Shown here in pieces: positions 47,110 to 57,445 of a stretch of DNA of 64,000 bases. The first letter of the stretch is position 1, and the number at the start of each line of letters is the position of its first letter. The notes below the pieces were generated by a model that saw nothing but the letters and a program-made list of their open reading frames with translations, was not told the DNA's origin and did not search any database. The DNA lies in the NCBI GenBank assembly GCA_019828595.1, contig JAHQRK010000041.1, positions 1 to 64,000 on the forward strand, read 5' to 3'. The DNA is from Aphanomyces cochlioides (Eukaryota > Oomycota > Saprolegniomycetes > Saprolegniales > Verrucalvaceae). The translations under genes were made by a program, and so were the position numbers.

Positions 47110-48060
47110 TTCTTTTCTCTCTTTTGCATATCCATAACTGATCACCAATACAAATACTGACGTGTAGATTCTCGGCATGTCTTCTTCGAGTCAACATATG
47201 CGTAAATAAGAAGACTAAGTCACGCCAATCCAATACCAGTCCTTTATCTCCAATATGATGTGGAATGGCCTCAAAATTGCTGCTCATCAACTAGTGCGCA
47301 AGTCATTGCAGAATACATAAGAGAAACTCCAATGAGCGATTCTCTGACAGCAACAGATGTGCGCCACGCTAACTTGGCTTGTATTGGACTTGAGGAGAGA
47401 TCACTCATATGGTGTCTTTTAGACTTTGTCAACTGATATCTTAGACAACGGATCACGGTCGTCAAGAGCGACCTAGAGACAAGTATTCCATTGACTTGGT
47501 TTGAAATATCATAGCACATGGATGTACTCACTCCATTACCTTGTTCTTTGCATAGAATGTGATCGTCTCCAATGTGGACTGTGTCAAATTTCGGTGGTAT
47601 ACATGGACATATTTTCACGACGTTAACATCGATCGAAATCAATCCATATACCGCATCTCAAGACCACAATCGTAACATTCCTACCATTTTATGCAGCTTG
47701 CTGCCAAACATATTCTGGAGAAAGTTCTGTCGCATATGTGTGTGATATTGCTGTTATGCATCTGTGTGAATCGTTTCTTGGCTTGTCGACTGACAGCGCC
47801 AACAAAGCAGAAATGACACAGACTTGAAATAGTTGTGAAGATAGTCTCAATTACAGTATTGAGATATTTACAAACACGACAAATGATATCATTAAAAGGT
47901 GCACAGCAGAATAAAACGTGTCCATTCTTTCCTCGCGTCTTAATCAAAGATGTCAGAAGCTACTCATTCTATAGACTTGATGTGAAAGCTATTGCGAGTT
48001 GGATGTGTTTGTTGCGATCACGTCGATAAGTTGGAAGGGATATGCAAAAGAGAGAAAGAA
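47110..48060 (-). repeat. Spacer S2, copy 6 (reverse)
   Basis: 951 bp: one A is missing in GAGAGAAAGAA next to the following tRNA, and it has a private GACTAAGTCACG. It belongs to the ATGG class of copy 1. Confidence 0.9.
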
Positions 48061-48133
48061 CTCCTCCAGCAGGGTTCGAACCTGCGACCTTACGGTTAAC
48101 AGCCGTACGCTCTACCAACTGAGCTATAGAGGA
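48061..48133 (-). tRNA. tRNA-Asn(GTT), uninserted locus
   Basis: Canonical 73-nt gene with native 5' flank. Confidence 0.95.
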
Positions 48134-49016
48134 TTCCATACTATACTTCCCTCACCGTTTCAAACATACACTCATACAATACCTACAATGACAATCCATA
48201 TCACACCCGTGCATCATGTCACCGTCGTAGTCACCACTCGCTTCTCCGAATATCGACACATTTATACAGAGAAACTACGTCACCAGGCACACCGACGCTT
48301 CTCTCAGATAAAACATTGTTGATAAACTCGAGACCTTCACTTCGACAATCTACACCAGCACATGGAACAAGAATTATACACTTTCATGACTGTCAAAAAC
48401 ATCCTATTCAGAAAGCCTCGAAAACACTACCACCATTTCTGTAGAATGTGAAACAAAATCAAGTCCAATCAAGATGATATGAACTGTTTGAAACAAGTTG
48501 AGCGATGTTGCTTGATGGATTGAGTACGATAAACAGTTGGTGTAGCTTTGCTGTTGTTTAGTGAAAAGAATTTAATGTTGTGCCGAATGGAAATATGATT
48601 GATATTCTGATTGAACATGTGTTTACCAGGTATATTTTTGTTTCATGGAAACCTATGAATTTGTTCTGCGGAGTATTGAGGATATACCCTCCCATTCCTT
48701 GCGCGAGCAGGAGACTGATATGCTCTCAATAAGTCGATGTACCGCACGAAACTTTGTTTCGGACAAGATTTCGATCCGAAGAAGAGTCAAAATCGGAACT
48801 GCTCGCGTATTTTAGACGGGTATCATGTCCATGTGAAATTTTGATGTCCATTGGTCGAATCGTGTTTTTGTGGAGAGATTGGAGTGTAAAGTGTTTGTTT
48901 TGATTGACGTGTGTTTGGTTACGATGTGCATAATGTCTGTGTCCGTGGTGGTTGTTTGCAGTGGAAAGGATTGTATGAGTGTATGTGTGGCACGGTGGGT
49001 ATACGATAGTATGGAA
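48134..49016 (-). repeat. Spacer S1, copy 7 (reverse)
   Basis: 883 bp between a normal tRNA and a deleted one, no insertion on either side. Confidence 0.9.
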
Positions 49017-49079
49017 TCCTCTATAGCTCGCGTACGGCTGTTAACCGTAAGGTCGCAGGTTCGAACCCTGCTGGAGGAG
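49017..49079 (+). pseudogene. tRNA-Asn with 10-nt deletion
   Basis: 63 nt, with nt 14-23 missing exactly as at 21753. The downstream T-run has one extra T (TTCTTTTTCTC), not seen in the other two deleted copies. Confidence 0.9.
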
Positions 49080-50031
49080 TTCTTTTTCTCTCTTTTGCAT
49101 ATCCATAACTGATCACCAATACAAATACTGACGTGTAGATTCTCGGCATGTCTTCTTCGAGTCAACATATGCGTAAATAAGAAGACTATGTCACGCCAAT
49201 CCAATACCAGTCCTTTATCTCCAATATGATGTGGAATGGCCTCAAAATTGCTGCTCATCAACTAGTGCGCAAGTCATTGCAGAATACATAAGAGAAACTC
49301 CAATGAGCGATTCTCTGACAGCAACAGATGTGCGCCACGCTAACTTGGCTTGTATTGGACTTGAGGAGAGATCACTCATATGGTGTCTTTTAGACTTTGT
49401 CAACTGATATCTTAGACAACGGATCACGGTCGTCAAGAGCGACCTAGAGACAAGTATTCCATTGACTTGGTTTGAAATATCATAGCACATGGATGTACTC
49501 ACTCCATTACCTTGTTCTTTGCATAGAATGTGATCGTCTCCAATGTGGACTGTGTCAAATTTCGGTGGTATACATGGACATATTTTCACGACGTTAACAT
49601 CGATCGAAATCAATCCATATACCGCATCTCAAGACCACAATCGTAACATTCCTACCTTTTTATGCAGCTTGCTGCCAAACATATTCTGGAGAAAGTTCTG
49701 TCGCATATGTGTGTGATATTGCTGTTATGCATCTGTGTGAATCGTTTCTTGGCTTGTCGACTGACAGCGCCAACAAAGCAGAAATGACACAGACTTGAAA
49801 TAGTTGTGAAGATAGTCTCAATTACAGTATTGAGATATTTACAAACACGACAAATGATATCATTAAAAGGTGCACAGCAGAATAAAACGTGTCCATTCTT
49901 TCCTCGCGTCTTAATCAAAGATGTCAGAAGCTACTCATTCTATAGACTTGATGTGAAAGCTATTGCGAGTTGGATGTGTTTGTTGCGATCACGTCGATAA
50001 GTTGGAAGGGATATGCAAAAGAGAGAAAGAA
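49080..50031 (-). repeat. Spacer S2, copy 7 (reverse, 'AAGG' variant)
   Basis: 952 bp, with one extra T near the left end and one A fewer near the right end (GAGAGAAAGAA), the latter shared with copy 6. Confidence 0.9.
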
Positions 50032-50104
50032 CTCCTCCAGCAGGGTTCGAACCTGCGACCTTACGGTTAACAGCCGTACGCTCTACCAACTGAGCTATAG
50101 AGGA
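50032..50104 (-). tRNA. tRNA-Asn(GTT)
   Basis: Canonical 73-nt gene rebuilt at the 5' end of A4. Confidence 0.95.
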
Positions 50105-50105
50105 T

Positions 50106-50140
50106 AGTTTCCAATTTGCCAGCTACCCCGCAGTACCACT
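50106..50140 (+). promoter_or_regulatory. Conserved 35-nt 5' terminus of the element
   Basis: Identical to 11700-11734 of family B; the next bases up to the ORF1 ATG differ. Strict conservation outside the coding region points to a function at RNA or DNA level. Confidence 0.6.
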
Positions 50141-50157
50141 CTACGCTATCTGACAAT

Positions 50158-53157
50158 ATGGTTGCTACCCGCTCGACCAACCCTCGTGCCCCATCTTGCT
50201 CCTCCGCGTTCTCTCCCTCGGCGTCCAGCCCCAGCGATATGGACGTCATCGTCGTTGCTGACCCATCCCCAAGCGATACCGACATGGCGTCGTCGTTGGA
50301 AGAGGACGTCGACGATGCTTCCAACGCTTCGCATCATGACGCGTCTACGAATCCGCTCCCTACTCCAACGCGCGTTCCGTTTCCACGTCAACGTGCAACC
50401 CCTTCGAAACCGCGCCGTTTTGAACCCTTGCCTGTGACTCGCTCGACGAAGGCTTGCGATCCCGCGAATGATCCAACGACCTCTGACACTTGCGACGAAG
50501 CCTGGCAAGACGGCGTTCCAACCTCGGAAGATGTGCTCATGACGTCAACGACCTTGCCCGAAGAATCTCCATCAACCACGTCCATCGTGAGTGATGGTGG
50601 CTTGCCTGGCAAGACTCCGTTGGGTTCTGTTCCTTTCGAGAATGTTCTCTCGACGAGTGATAGTGGCTTCTCGAAGACTCGCTCAAGCACCGACGTCAAC
50701 ATGACGACATGTCAAGGAAGATTCGAGAACAGTCCATCCCTGAGTGAAGGTCCCTTCTCGAAGAATCCCCCGAGCGACAAGTCCACTCTGGCGACAGGTC
50801 AAGATCCCATCGAGACTAGTCGCTCCATGAGTGATGGTCTCTTCTCGAAGAATCATCGGGCAAGATCTGGAACAATCGCGAACAACCCTGTGGCCAGTGT
50901 TGGTCATGGGAATACTCAAGACCAAGTCACCCATGGAAGCTTCTCGAAGTCCAACGCGAGTGAAGGTCAAACGTGTGACTCTGTCCACCATGGGACAGGG
51001 TCCGGACAAGACCAAGCCTCTGACGCACGCTTGAGTGTTGGTCTGACGCACGACTCGGACTCTCACTCAGTCCGCCAGCCATCGTCTCAGGCTTCACCCG
51101 GATCGCATTTGGAAAACATTTCTCAATCTGGCGGAGCCCAGACACCTGGCCGTGGCCAACCCAACAACCGCCAGGCCCCCAACGACGTATGGGCCTTCCA
51201 AGCGCAACAGCGGTCTCAGTCTGCCAAGGCCATCAAGACCAAGGACGTTGCTCCTTACCAGCCCACGATGGAGGAACTCGAACCCCTCCTTCGCAAGCGT
51301 GCTGCTGGAACCCTCACGTTTGAAGACACCCTCCCGATCCAGAAGCACTCGGCGCGCGGCATCGTCGGCTGGTTGCAGATGCCCACGGGTGCACACACGA
51401 AGACCATCGATGTTTCAGCTGCCATGGCATCGATCCTTTTCGACAACCAAGCCCTCGGCCTCGACACTGCGATTGCTGACATTGTGAGATGCGAGAAGGA
51501 CATCCCGAACCGCATGCTCAAGTGGGGTGTTGCCTCTCACGAAGCGATGACGAAGCTACGAGGCATCGCGTTTAAGATTCAAGTCGCTCGAGATGGCTCG
51601 TCCCAACACTTCACGATGAACGTTCCGCACGTCCTCGGCGGATTTTTCATGGACATCCCTCAAGGCCTTCAAGATCAAGACGAAGAGCGCCTGATCTTCG
51701 ACGTCATGACCAAGTTGGAGCCACGCTTCCTGTGGGGCTCCTACCCCAACGTTTCCTCTTCAAGCGGTATGGCGAGCTCTCGGTACCGCCTTTACTTTGA
51801 AGGAACCTCCGTACCAACGACCATACAGCGCGACGGCCGTCTCGTCGAAGAAATTCTTTTCAAGGGCCGTTGTCTCCGCGTGTACGGTCAAGGGTGGTAT
51901 TTTCGTGACAAGAACTTGGTTCGTTTGGACCTTGATGCAACGTCCCGCCAATATGGATTGAACAAGCCAGCTCCCAGCCCAACCAACCCGCCTTCTTCGA
52001 CTCCCAAGGCGCCAAAACGTCGGAAAACTGCGCAAGCCAACCCTCCGCAGTGGACTGGCGTCAAGGCGTCGAGAGGCAAGCGCAAGAAGACGCAACAGCA
52101 AGTGGATTCCCCCGAGCATGGCCGCTCTTGGATTTCGCCCAACATGTTTGAAGCCCTCGACGAACGTGTGTGTGTCAACCCCGAGGAACACGTTGCTCAG
52201 TTTGGCGATTACAAGATCTCAACGATTGTACCCAAGCTGGACGTCTCGGATGACCCTCCCCACCTCCCTACGTCCGGTCAATTTGTCGGCGGCACCAAGA
52301 TCCAAGATGGCGTTCCCAAGCGCATAGAAATGTCTCTTGACGAAATTCTCGCCGAACTACAAGACCTCGACACCAAGACAGCCAAAGTTCCATTGCATCT
52401 CTCAACCCAAGTCGAAGATGCAGTGACCAACAGCTCGTTCAACCTTGCCCAACTCATCAACGACGGCCGCGTCGACATGCTGTGTAGCCATCTCGAGCGT
52501 TCCCCGATTGAATTTGGCTTGCAACTGCACCGACTTTTTGATGAAGACCGTGCATGCTTTGAGTACTTTGTGAGACAACGCCTCCTCCATCGGTGGCTTC
52601 GAGCGACTTGGGGTGGAGACAAACCGTTCTCCCAGCTGTACTCATTGACGTGGGGTGTGCGTATGACCCGCGAGCACGTTCAAGCCATCTTCAGCAACAT
52701 CGAGCTATTCAAGAACATCGACTTCATCGATACTACCATTGACGGCGACGAGATTTCCCTCCACCGCGGCGACCTGGAAGAAGTGTTGGCTGTGGCAGAA
52801 GTTCTCTTGGCCATTCATGCTCCAACGTACTACAACAGTGATGCTGCGATCGTGGCCTCTACCAAGTACCCGGTCACTGCACTGGCTTCTCATTTGGGCT
52901 CCCGCTGTTTGTCGGGCGTATCGCTATCTGCCATATTGCTTGACACGAGCTTCGGCCTCTTGATTTGGAATATCATGGAAACGTTGTATGCCGGCGAAGA
53001 CGAGAAGTCGCGATACGTCTTGACCACGATCCTGGAATTCCATGAGGCTGGCTCCCTGGACCCCACCTTCGACAACCAAGTGATGTTCCAACCCGACACT
53101 CAGACACTCATGCTGGGAGATGTTGCGAACGCAACGTCTGTCGCGTTCCGTGGCTAA
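50158..53157 (+). CDS. ORF1 of A4, RNP-type protein (inferred)
   Basis: 999 residues from the first ATG (GACAATATGG). Residues 1-340 are Ser/Thr/Asp/Pro-rich and contain four copies of a G-x-FSK motif at about 170-173, 198-202, 227-231 and 260-264. Residues 343-600 form the part best conserved with family B (VWAFQAQQRSQSAK, DTLPIQKHS, LEPRFLWGSYP, SRYRLYFEGT, FKGRCLRVYGQGW). 617-643 is basic (KRRKT, GKRKK), a likely nuclear signal. The C-terminal 350 residues are predicted mainly helical from composition. It carries Cys185 like A3. The function is inferred from position in a LINE; no named domain was recognised. Confidence 0.85.
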   Translation: MVATRSTNPRAPSCSSAFSPSASSPSDMDVIVVADPSPSDTDMASSLEEDVDDASNASHHDASTNPLPTPTRVPFPRQRATPSKPRRFEPLPVTRSTKACDPANDPTTSDTCDEAWQDGVPTSEDVLMTSTTLPEESPSTTSIVSDGGLPGKTPLGSVPFENVLSTSDSGFSKTRSSTDVNMTTCQGRFENSPSLSEGPFSKNPPSDKSTLATGQDPIETSRSMSDGLFSKNHRARSGTIANNPVASVGHGNTQDQVTHGSFSKSNASEGQTCDSVHHGTGSGQDQASDARLSVGLTHDSDSHSVRQPSSQASPGSHLENISQSGGAQTPGRGQPNNRQAPNDVWAFQAQQRSQSAKAIKTKDVAPYQPTMEELEPLLRKRAAGTLTFEDTLPIQKHSARGIVGWLQMPTGAHTKTIDVSAAMASILFDNQALGLDTAIADIVRCEKDIPNRMLKWGVASHEAMTKLRGIAFKIQVARDGSSQHFTMNVPHVLGGFFMDIPQGLQDQDEERLIFDVMTKLEPRFLWGSYPNVSSSSGMASSRYRLYFEGTSVPTTIQRDGRLVEEILFKGRCLRVYGQGWYFRDKNLVRLDLDATSRQYGLNKPAPSPTNPPSSTPKAPKRRKTAQANPPQWTGVKASRGKRKKTQQQVDSPEHGRSWISPNMFEALDERVCVNPEEHVAQFGDYKISTIVPKLDVSDDPPHLPTSGQFVGGTKIQDGVPKRIEMSLDEILAELQDLDTKTAKVPLHLSTQVEDAVTNSSFNLAQLINDGRVDMLCSHLERSPIEFGLQLHRLFDEDRACFEYFVRQRLLHRWLRATWGGDKPFSQLYSLTWGVRMTREHVQAIFSNIELFKNIDFIDTTIDGDEISLHRGDLEEVLAVAEVLLAIHAPTYYNSDAAIVASTKYPVTALASHLGSRCLSGVSLSAILLDTSFGLLIWNIMETLYAGEDEKSRYVLTTILEFHEAGSLDPTFDNQVMFQPDTQTLMLGDVANATSVAFRG

Positions 53158-56100
53158 GGTGGTCGCGGCCGGTCTCTTCACCAAGTTCCCCATACTCGAA
53201 CTGACCACTGCCAACCTCAATGGGCTGAAAGACAACGGACATCTTGTGGCGCGGCGACTCCAAATTCCGACCCAAGCCGTTTTCTTTCAAGAAACCAAAA
53301 TCAATAACATCAAACATCTCGAAACCTTCCAACTCCACCTCAACAACGAAGTAGGCGTTGGCAAATACAAGCTCTTCACCAACGATCTCCGCACTGATCG
53401 CGTCGACTCACTCAACAATCGGCGCTGCGGTGTGGCATCGTATTTCCATGGATCCATGCCTGGATTCCTCGACCTGCAACACTTGACCACCCATGACCGA
53501 CCTGGAAGATACATAGTTGTTCGAACTCAGTGGGACGGCGTTCCTGTGTACTTTCACAACGTCTATGCCCCGGTTATCGCTCACTCTCGAGCACCGTTTT
53601 TCGACGATCTGCCTCGCGACTTTGAAGACGACAGCATTCACTTTGTCGGAGGCGATTTCAACTTACCCCTGGAGGAGCATCTGGACGCGACTCGACCTCG
53701 CCAAGACCACAACGCTGGTAAGGCGGAATGCATTGCCTGGCTTTCAGCACTTGGTGTTACCGATGCGTGGAGGATGCACCACCCCAACGAGCGCGTTTAC
53801 AGCGGCCCTGGTCGAAGCAACCGCCTCGACTACCTGTTTGTGGACCAAGATATCGTCGCTCAAACGTACGCACGTTCAAGCTATTCCCCAAGCAGCTTTG
53901 CAGGCGACCACATGGAACACAAAGTGGTCCTCTCCTGCGAGCAGCGAGCTCCCGACCGAAGTTACTGGCGCCTCCCCCGTGAGCTCTTAAAGAACCCTCA
54001 AGTAGTCGCAGCGATCAAGGCCGAAGCCAATCAACTTTTGGACGAGATGCGCGCAGACGACACTCAAAACTTTGGCGCAAAGTGGTACGGCTGGTTGAAG
54101 AGAATGAAGAAGCGTCTCCAAGTCAGTCATCGCCAGTACATTGACTCGATGAAGTACACACTCAACAGCCTCAAGATGAAGTGGCTTACTTCCCGCCGAG
54201 CATTCGACATGGGACTCGTTGAGACATCCATTGTTAATACCGCCCGTCAAGCCCTTGACACTGCCCGCAGCGAGTACCGACAGTTCAACCTGGATCAGCA
54301 ATTCGACTTTCACGCCAACGTCAACGAGCGAGGTACCAGTCACTTTTTTCGTCGACCCAAGGGGATCAAAGTGCCGCTCTCGTCCGTGACAATCAACGGT
54401 GCAACGTCGACTGACCCGTCTGAAGTCAAGGCTGGTTTTACGTCTCATTGGAAAAACATCATGGTCACTCCAAGAGACCAACCACCGTTGAATCGGGCCC
54501 GTCGCCGAGCTATCATTCGAGCCATTACTCGACGTCTCACTCAAGAACAGCGCGACGCTCTGGAAAGTCCTCTCACGGCGGAAGACCTGTGCGGCGCGCT
54601 CAAGTCTATGAACCCGAACAAGTCTCCTGGTTCAGACGGCTGGCCTGCAGCTTTCTTTCAAGTCTCCCCGGACGTATTCGCCCAAATCCTGCTCAAGGTG
54701 TTCAACTACCAACTCACCCATCACGGTCACCTCCTGCTCCAACAACGCCGAAGTGCAGTGGCGCTCTTGTTCAAGGCTGGAGACAGAGGCGACCCTGGCA
54801 ACTATCGGCCGATTACTCTCATGTCGGTTGAAGTCAAGATTCTATCGCGGGCGCTGGCCTACCGTCTTGCACAAGTTGCCCCATACCTCGCTCACCCAAG
54901 CCAAGCTGGTTTTGTCCCTGGCCGTCGCTTGCACGACCACGTGATGCTGGTACAAGCATTGCAGACTTTCTGTACCAATGAAGACCACGACTACTACGCG
55001 ACGTTTCTCGACTTTTCCAAGGCATACGATATGGTTGACCAAGGCTTTCTCTCCGACGTACTCAAGGAGATGAACATCGGTCCCACATTTGTGTCTTGGG
55101 TTCAGTTGCTTTACAATACGCCTCTGGTCCAGATCATTTTCAACGACGGTCTTGGCCCTACCATACGGCCTACCCGCGGAGTCAAGCAAGGTTGCCCCCT
55201 ATCGTGCATGCTCTTCGTACTTTACCTCGAGCCACTCGGCGAAATGCTACGCGGATCTCCTGATTTTGGTATTCCCCTTCCAAATGGAGACTCACTGACG
55301 AGCATCTACTTTGCCGACGACACGACTCTACTCTCGTCATCCCTCCAAGCGGCGGTCGAGCAAATGGCAATTGTCGAAGACTTTTGCTCTGTGTCTGGAG
55401 CTCGTCTCAACGTTGCCAAGTGCATGACTTTGGCGCTCAACAACAATCTCGATATCGAAGACATCGACGATGGTGGCCTCTTGAACGTCTTGCCGAGCGA
55501 GAAGCCAGTGAAATACCTTGGTATTCTCTTTGGCCACCGACTGCCGCGCGATTTTCAAGTCCAGCAACTGAACGACAAGTTTCTGGCTGCGTTTCAAACG
55601 TGGGGAAGTCGTGCGCGAACCATCCAAGGCCGCAAACTCATCGTATCGACCATGTTGTTGTCGTTGTTATGGCATGTCACGGCTGCAGTGTATGTGCCTC
55701 CAACGATGGTTGCCGTTTGGCAAAGAATGGTCAACAAGTACATCCTTGGTCGGAAGACGCAAATCACCGACCATCATCGCTCAACTATTTGCCGCAAGTG
55801 GCAGTTCGATCAAAAACTCGGCCTCGGTATTCCGCATGTGGCTTCGAAGCTTCGGACTCAGCGACTGCTGCGGCTCCAACTCTTGATGCAGCCCAATTCA
55901 CCCAACACATTTGCCCCATGGAAGTTGCTTGTCAAGCGACAATTTTCCCGTGTCATGAACAAGCTGTATCGCGACACCCACCCGTTCGACTTTCTCACGT
56001 ACTTCCCCAACCACAGCTCCAAGTGGTTGTTTTTGTGGGAGCTGCATCCTCTTTGGCACGACATTTGGCATCAATGGGCCGCCACACCTATGGCCAAGCG

Positions 56101-57274
56101 AACCGCTTCGCCACCAAGCCTCGAAGAACTTTTGAACCTCCCCGTGTGGCTGACATCCTACCCCGCTCTGCAAGTTGGTCCTGCGGGTGCTACATCAAAT
56201 GTCGTGAAGACTGCTCTGTGTCGTCGATGGTGTAGACATGCGTCTCAAAACGGTTTCCACTGCCTCAAAGACTTCTTGACACGGCAAGGGACATGGCCTA
56301 CAAGAGCTGCGTTTATTGATCGACTGTCATCCAACAACCGTGCGGCACAAGTGACGTTACAAGCGAACGGCGCGATGGGATTTGCAGCACCCGAACGTGC
56401 TGGTCAAGTTTATAGCCACCTCACCAAGATATTCGACCAAGTCCTCCGCACGTCTGGCGTTCGAACTGGAACTGCTTTGACCGATATCGATACAACAAGT
56501 CACCCTTTCAAGGCACTTTTCAAAGATCAATTGCTATCCTTCGAGCGTTGGCCCAAGCGACTCGTATCACGTTTGGCGCATCACGCCCCTTCGGATGGAA
56601 AACCGCACCCAGTGGCGACATCGTCCCGCGTCGAGCAACAAGATATTGCGACCTACGTGCGACTCATCCGCAAAACATGCCGTTGGCCGCCTCCCCTCCA
56701 TGGCGACGTTTGGTTTCGACTGTTGTTCAACATGCTGCCTGTCAACTCGCGCTTGTTCTACTTGCAACCTCAGCAGCCAGACGTAATTTGCTGTGTCTAT
56801 ACCAATTGCGACGCACCGGAGAACCAACACCACGCCTTCCACACCTGCTCTCGCGTGTATCCCCTTTGGCGTTTTCACGCGACCGCTTGGCGATGCTTCG
56901 GTGTCAATTTCGATTGGACTGCCATCACCAACATCGACCGCTTTCAAGTCAACGAACGCGGTAGCCAGCTTCAAGACATACTGTTTGTGCTCTGGGCTCT
57001 TCTGTGTGCTTCCAACCTTCACTATATTTGGACAACGCACAACGCCGCCAAGTTCGAATCGAAGGAGCCGCCTCCGCCAGAAATTTGGCAAGAAGTCAGC
57101 TTCATCCGATGGCATGCATCGATCCGCAGATGGCTTCGCCTCCAAGAAGTTGACAGCCCTCAACGAGTGGAAGCAATTTCAGCAATCAATACTTTGCATA
57201 GACAACCTGTCTATCGCCCACTGGTAGCCAAGTACCCGACTTTGCTCGCGCTCCAACCTTCAGCCCCAAATTAA
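53120..57274 (+). CDS. ORF2 of A4: APE endonuclease / reverse transcriptase
   Basis: 1384 residues. The APE-type endonuclease spans about 25-270: Asn32/34 (TANLNGL), Glu58 (QETK), NVYAP 147-151, GGDFN 177-181, RLDY 235-238 and GDH 262-264. RT is about 480-810: NYRPITLMS 561-569, Asp631 in FLDFSKAYD, GVKQGCPLS 687-695, FADD 731-734 and KYLGILFG 798-805. A C-terminal Cys/His cluster at 1224-1243 (CCVYTNC...HHAFHTC) in a W-LP-C-C-H-C-W context fits the zf-RVT type. APE-RT order and the NYRPI/YKIL-like block suggest an L1/Tx1-like group. Its product would nick the tRNA gene and copy the element RNA there. It starts in the +1 frame over the end of ORF1. A4 has Ile132, Thr214 and Asn1235. Confidence 0.95.
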   Translation: MLRTQRLSRSVAKVVAAGLFTKFPILELTTANLNGLKDNGHLVARRLQIPTQAVFFQETKINNIKHLETFQLHLNNEVGVGKYKLFTNDLRTDRVDSLNNRRCGVASYFHGSMPGFLDLQHLTTHDRPGRYIVVRTQWDGVPVYFHNVYAPVIAHSRAPFFDDLPRDFEDDSIHFVGGDFNLPLEEHLDATRPRQDHNAGKAECIAWLSALGVTDAWRMHHPNERVYSGPGRSNRLDYLFVDQDIVAQTYARSSYSPSSFAGDHMEHKVVLSCEQRAPDRSYWRLPRELLKNPQVVAAIKAEANQLLDEMRADDTQNFGAKWYGWLKRMKKRLQVSHRQYIDSMKYTLNSLKMKWLTSRRAFDMGLVETSIVNTARQALDTARSEYRQFNLDQQFDFHANVNERGTSHFFRRPKGIKVPLSSVTINGATSTDPSEVKAGFTSHWKNIMVTPRDQPPLNRARRRAIIRAITRRLTQEQRDALESPLTAEDLCGALKSMNPNKSPGSDGWPAAFFQVSPDVFAQILLKVFNYQLTHHGHLLLQQRRSAVALLFKAGDRGDPGNYRPITLMSVEVKILSRALAYRLAQVAPYLAHPSQAGFVPGRRLHDHVMLVQALQTFCTNEDHDYYATFLDFSKAYDMVDQGFLSDVLKEMNIGPTFVSWVQLLYNTPLVQIIFNDGLGPTIRPTRGVKQGCPLSCMLFVLYLEPLGEMLRGSPDFGIPLPNGDSLTSIYFADDTTLLSSSLQAAVEQMAIVEDFCSVSGARLNVAKCMTLALNNNLDIEDIDDGGLLNVLPSEKPVKYLGILFGHRLPRDFQVQQLNDKFLAAFQTWGSRARTIQGRKLIVSTMLLSLLWHVTAAVYVPPTMVAVWQRMVNKYILGRKTQITDHHRSTICRKWQFDQKLGLGIPHVASKLRTQRLLRLQLLMQPNSPNTFAPWKLLVKRQFSRVMNKLYRDTHPFDFLTYFPNHSSKWLFLWELHPLWHDIWHQWAATPMAKRTASPPSLEELLNLPVWLTSYPALQVGPAGATSNVVKTALCRRWCRHASQNGFHCLKDFLTRQGTWPTRAAFIDRLSSNNRAAQVTLQANGAMGFAAPERAGQVYSHLTKIFDQVLRTSGVRTGTALTDIDTTSHPFKALFKDQLLSFERWPKRLVSRLAHHAPSDGKPHPVATSSRVEQQDIATYVRLIRKTCRWPPPLHGDVWFRLLFNMLPVNSRLFYLQPQQPDVICCVYTNCDAPENQHHAFHTCSRVYPLWRFHATAWRCFGVNFDWTAITNIDRFQVNERGSQLQDILFVLWALLCASNLHYIWTTHNAAKFESKEPPPPEIWQEVSFIRWHASIRRWLRLQEVDSPQRVEAISAINTLHRQPVYRPLVAKYPTLLALQPSAPN

Positions 57275-57365
57275 CAAGCCCCAAGTATTTATTCAACAAG
57301 TCAAAAATCGCTGTACTCCAAAGCCCAAAGTAGAAAATCTGCTGAAGCATTTGGAAGTGGGATGA

Positions 57366-57416
57366 GCCGTTAGTAGGCAATATTAGTATTAGTAGATATT
57401 GAAAGTCTATTAATAT
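57366..57416 (+). other. 3' tail double hairpin of family A
   Basis: Hairpin 1 is GCC (57366-57368), a 7-nt loop, GGC (57376-57378). Hairpin 2 pairs 57386-57397 with 57405-57416 (12 bp with G-T pairs, 7-nt loop). It is followed by CCTCCCCATTG and the tRNA stub. Compared with family B the stems hold while most bases differ. Confidence 0.7.
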
Positions 57417-57431
57417 ACCTCCCCATTGCAG

Positions 57432-57445
57432 TGAGCTATAGAGGA
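57432..57445 (-). repeat. tRNA-Asn 5' stub at 3' end of A4
   Basis: TGAGCTATAGAGGA; the partner is the intact tRNA at 50032. Confidence 0.95.

Larger units (their letters stand above)
50105..57431 (+). mobile_element. Family A non-LTR retrotransposon, copy A4, full length
   Basis: Complete 7327-bp element on the plus strand, the easiest copy to read. 5' leader of 53 nt, ORF1, ORF2 overlapping by 38 nt, 157-nt 3' region, then the 14-nt tRNA stub. No poly(A) tail or simple 3' repeat and no LTRs. With its flanks (tRNA, A, S1, deleted tRNA, S2 variant, tRNA) it mirrors the segment 20728-30109. Confidence 0.95.

Noticed and set aside
50116..50157. ORF1 start at TTG, 14 codons upstream of the ATG
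   Set aside because: The upstream start is not ATG and falls in the conserved non-coding 5' block. The ATG at 50158 matches the ATG of family B at 11751.
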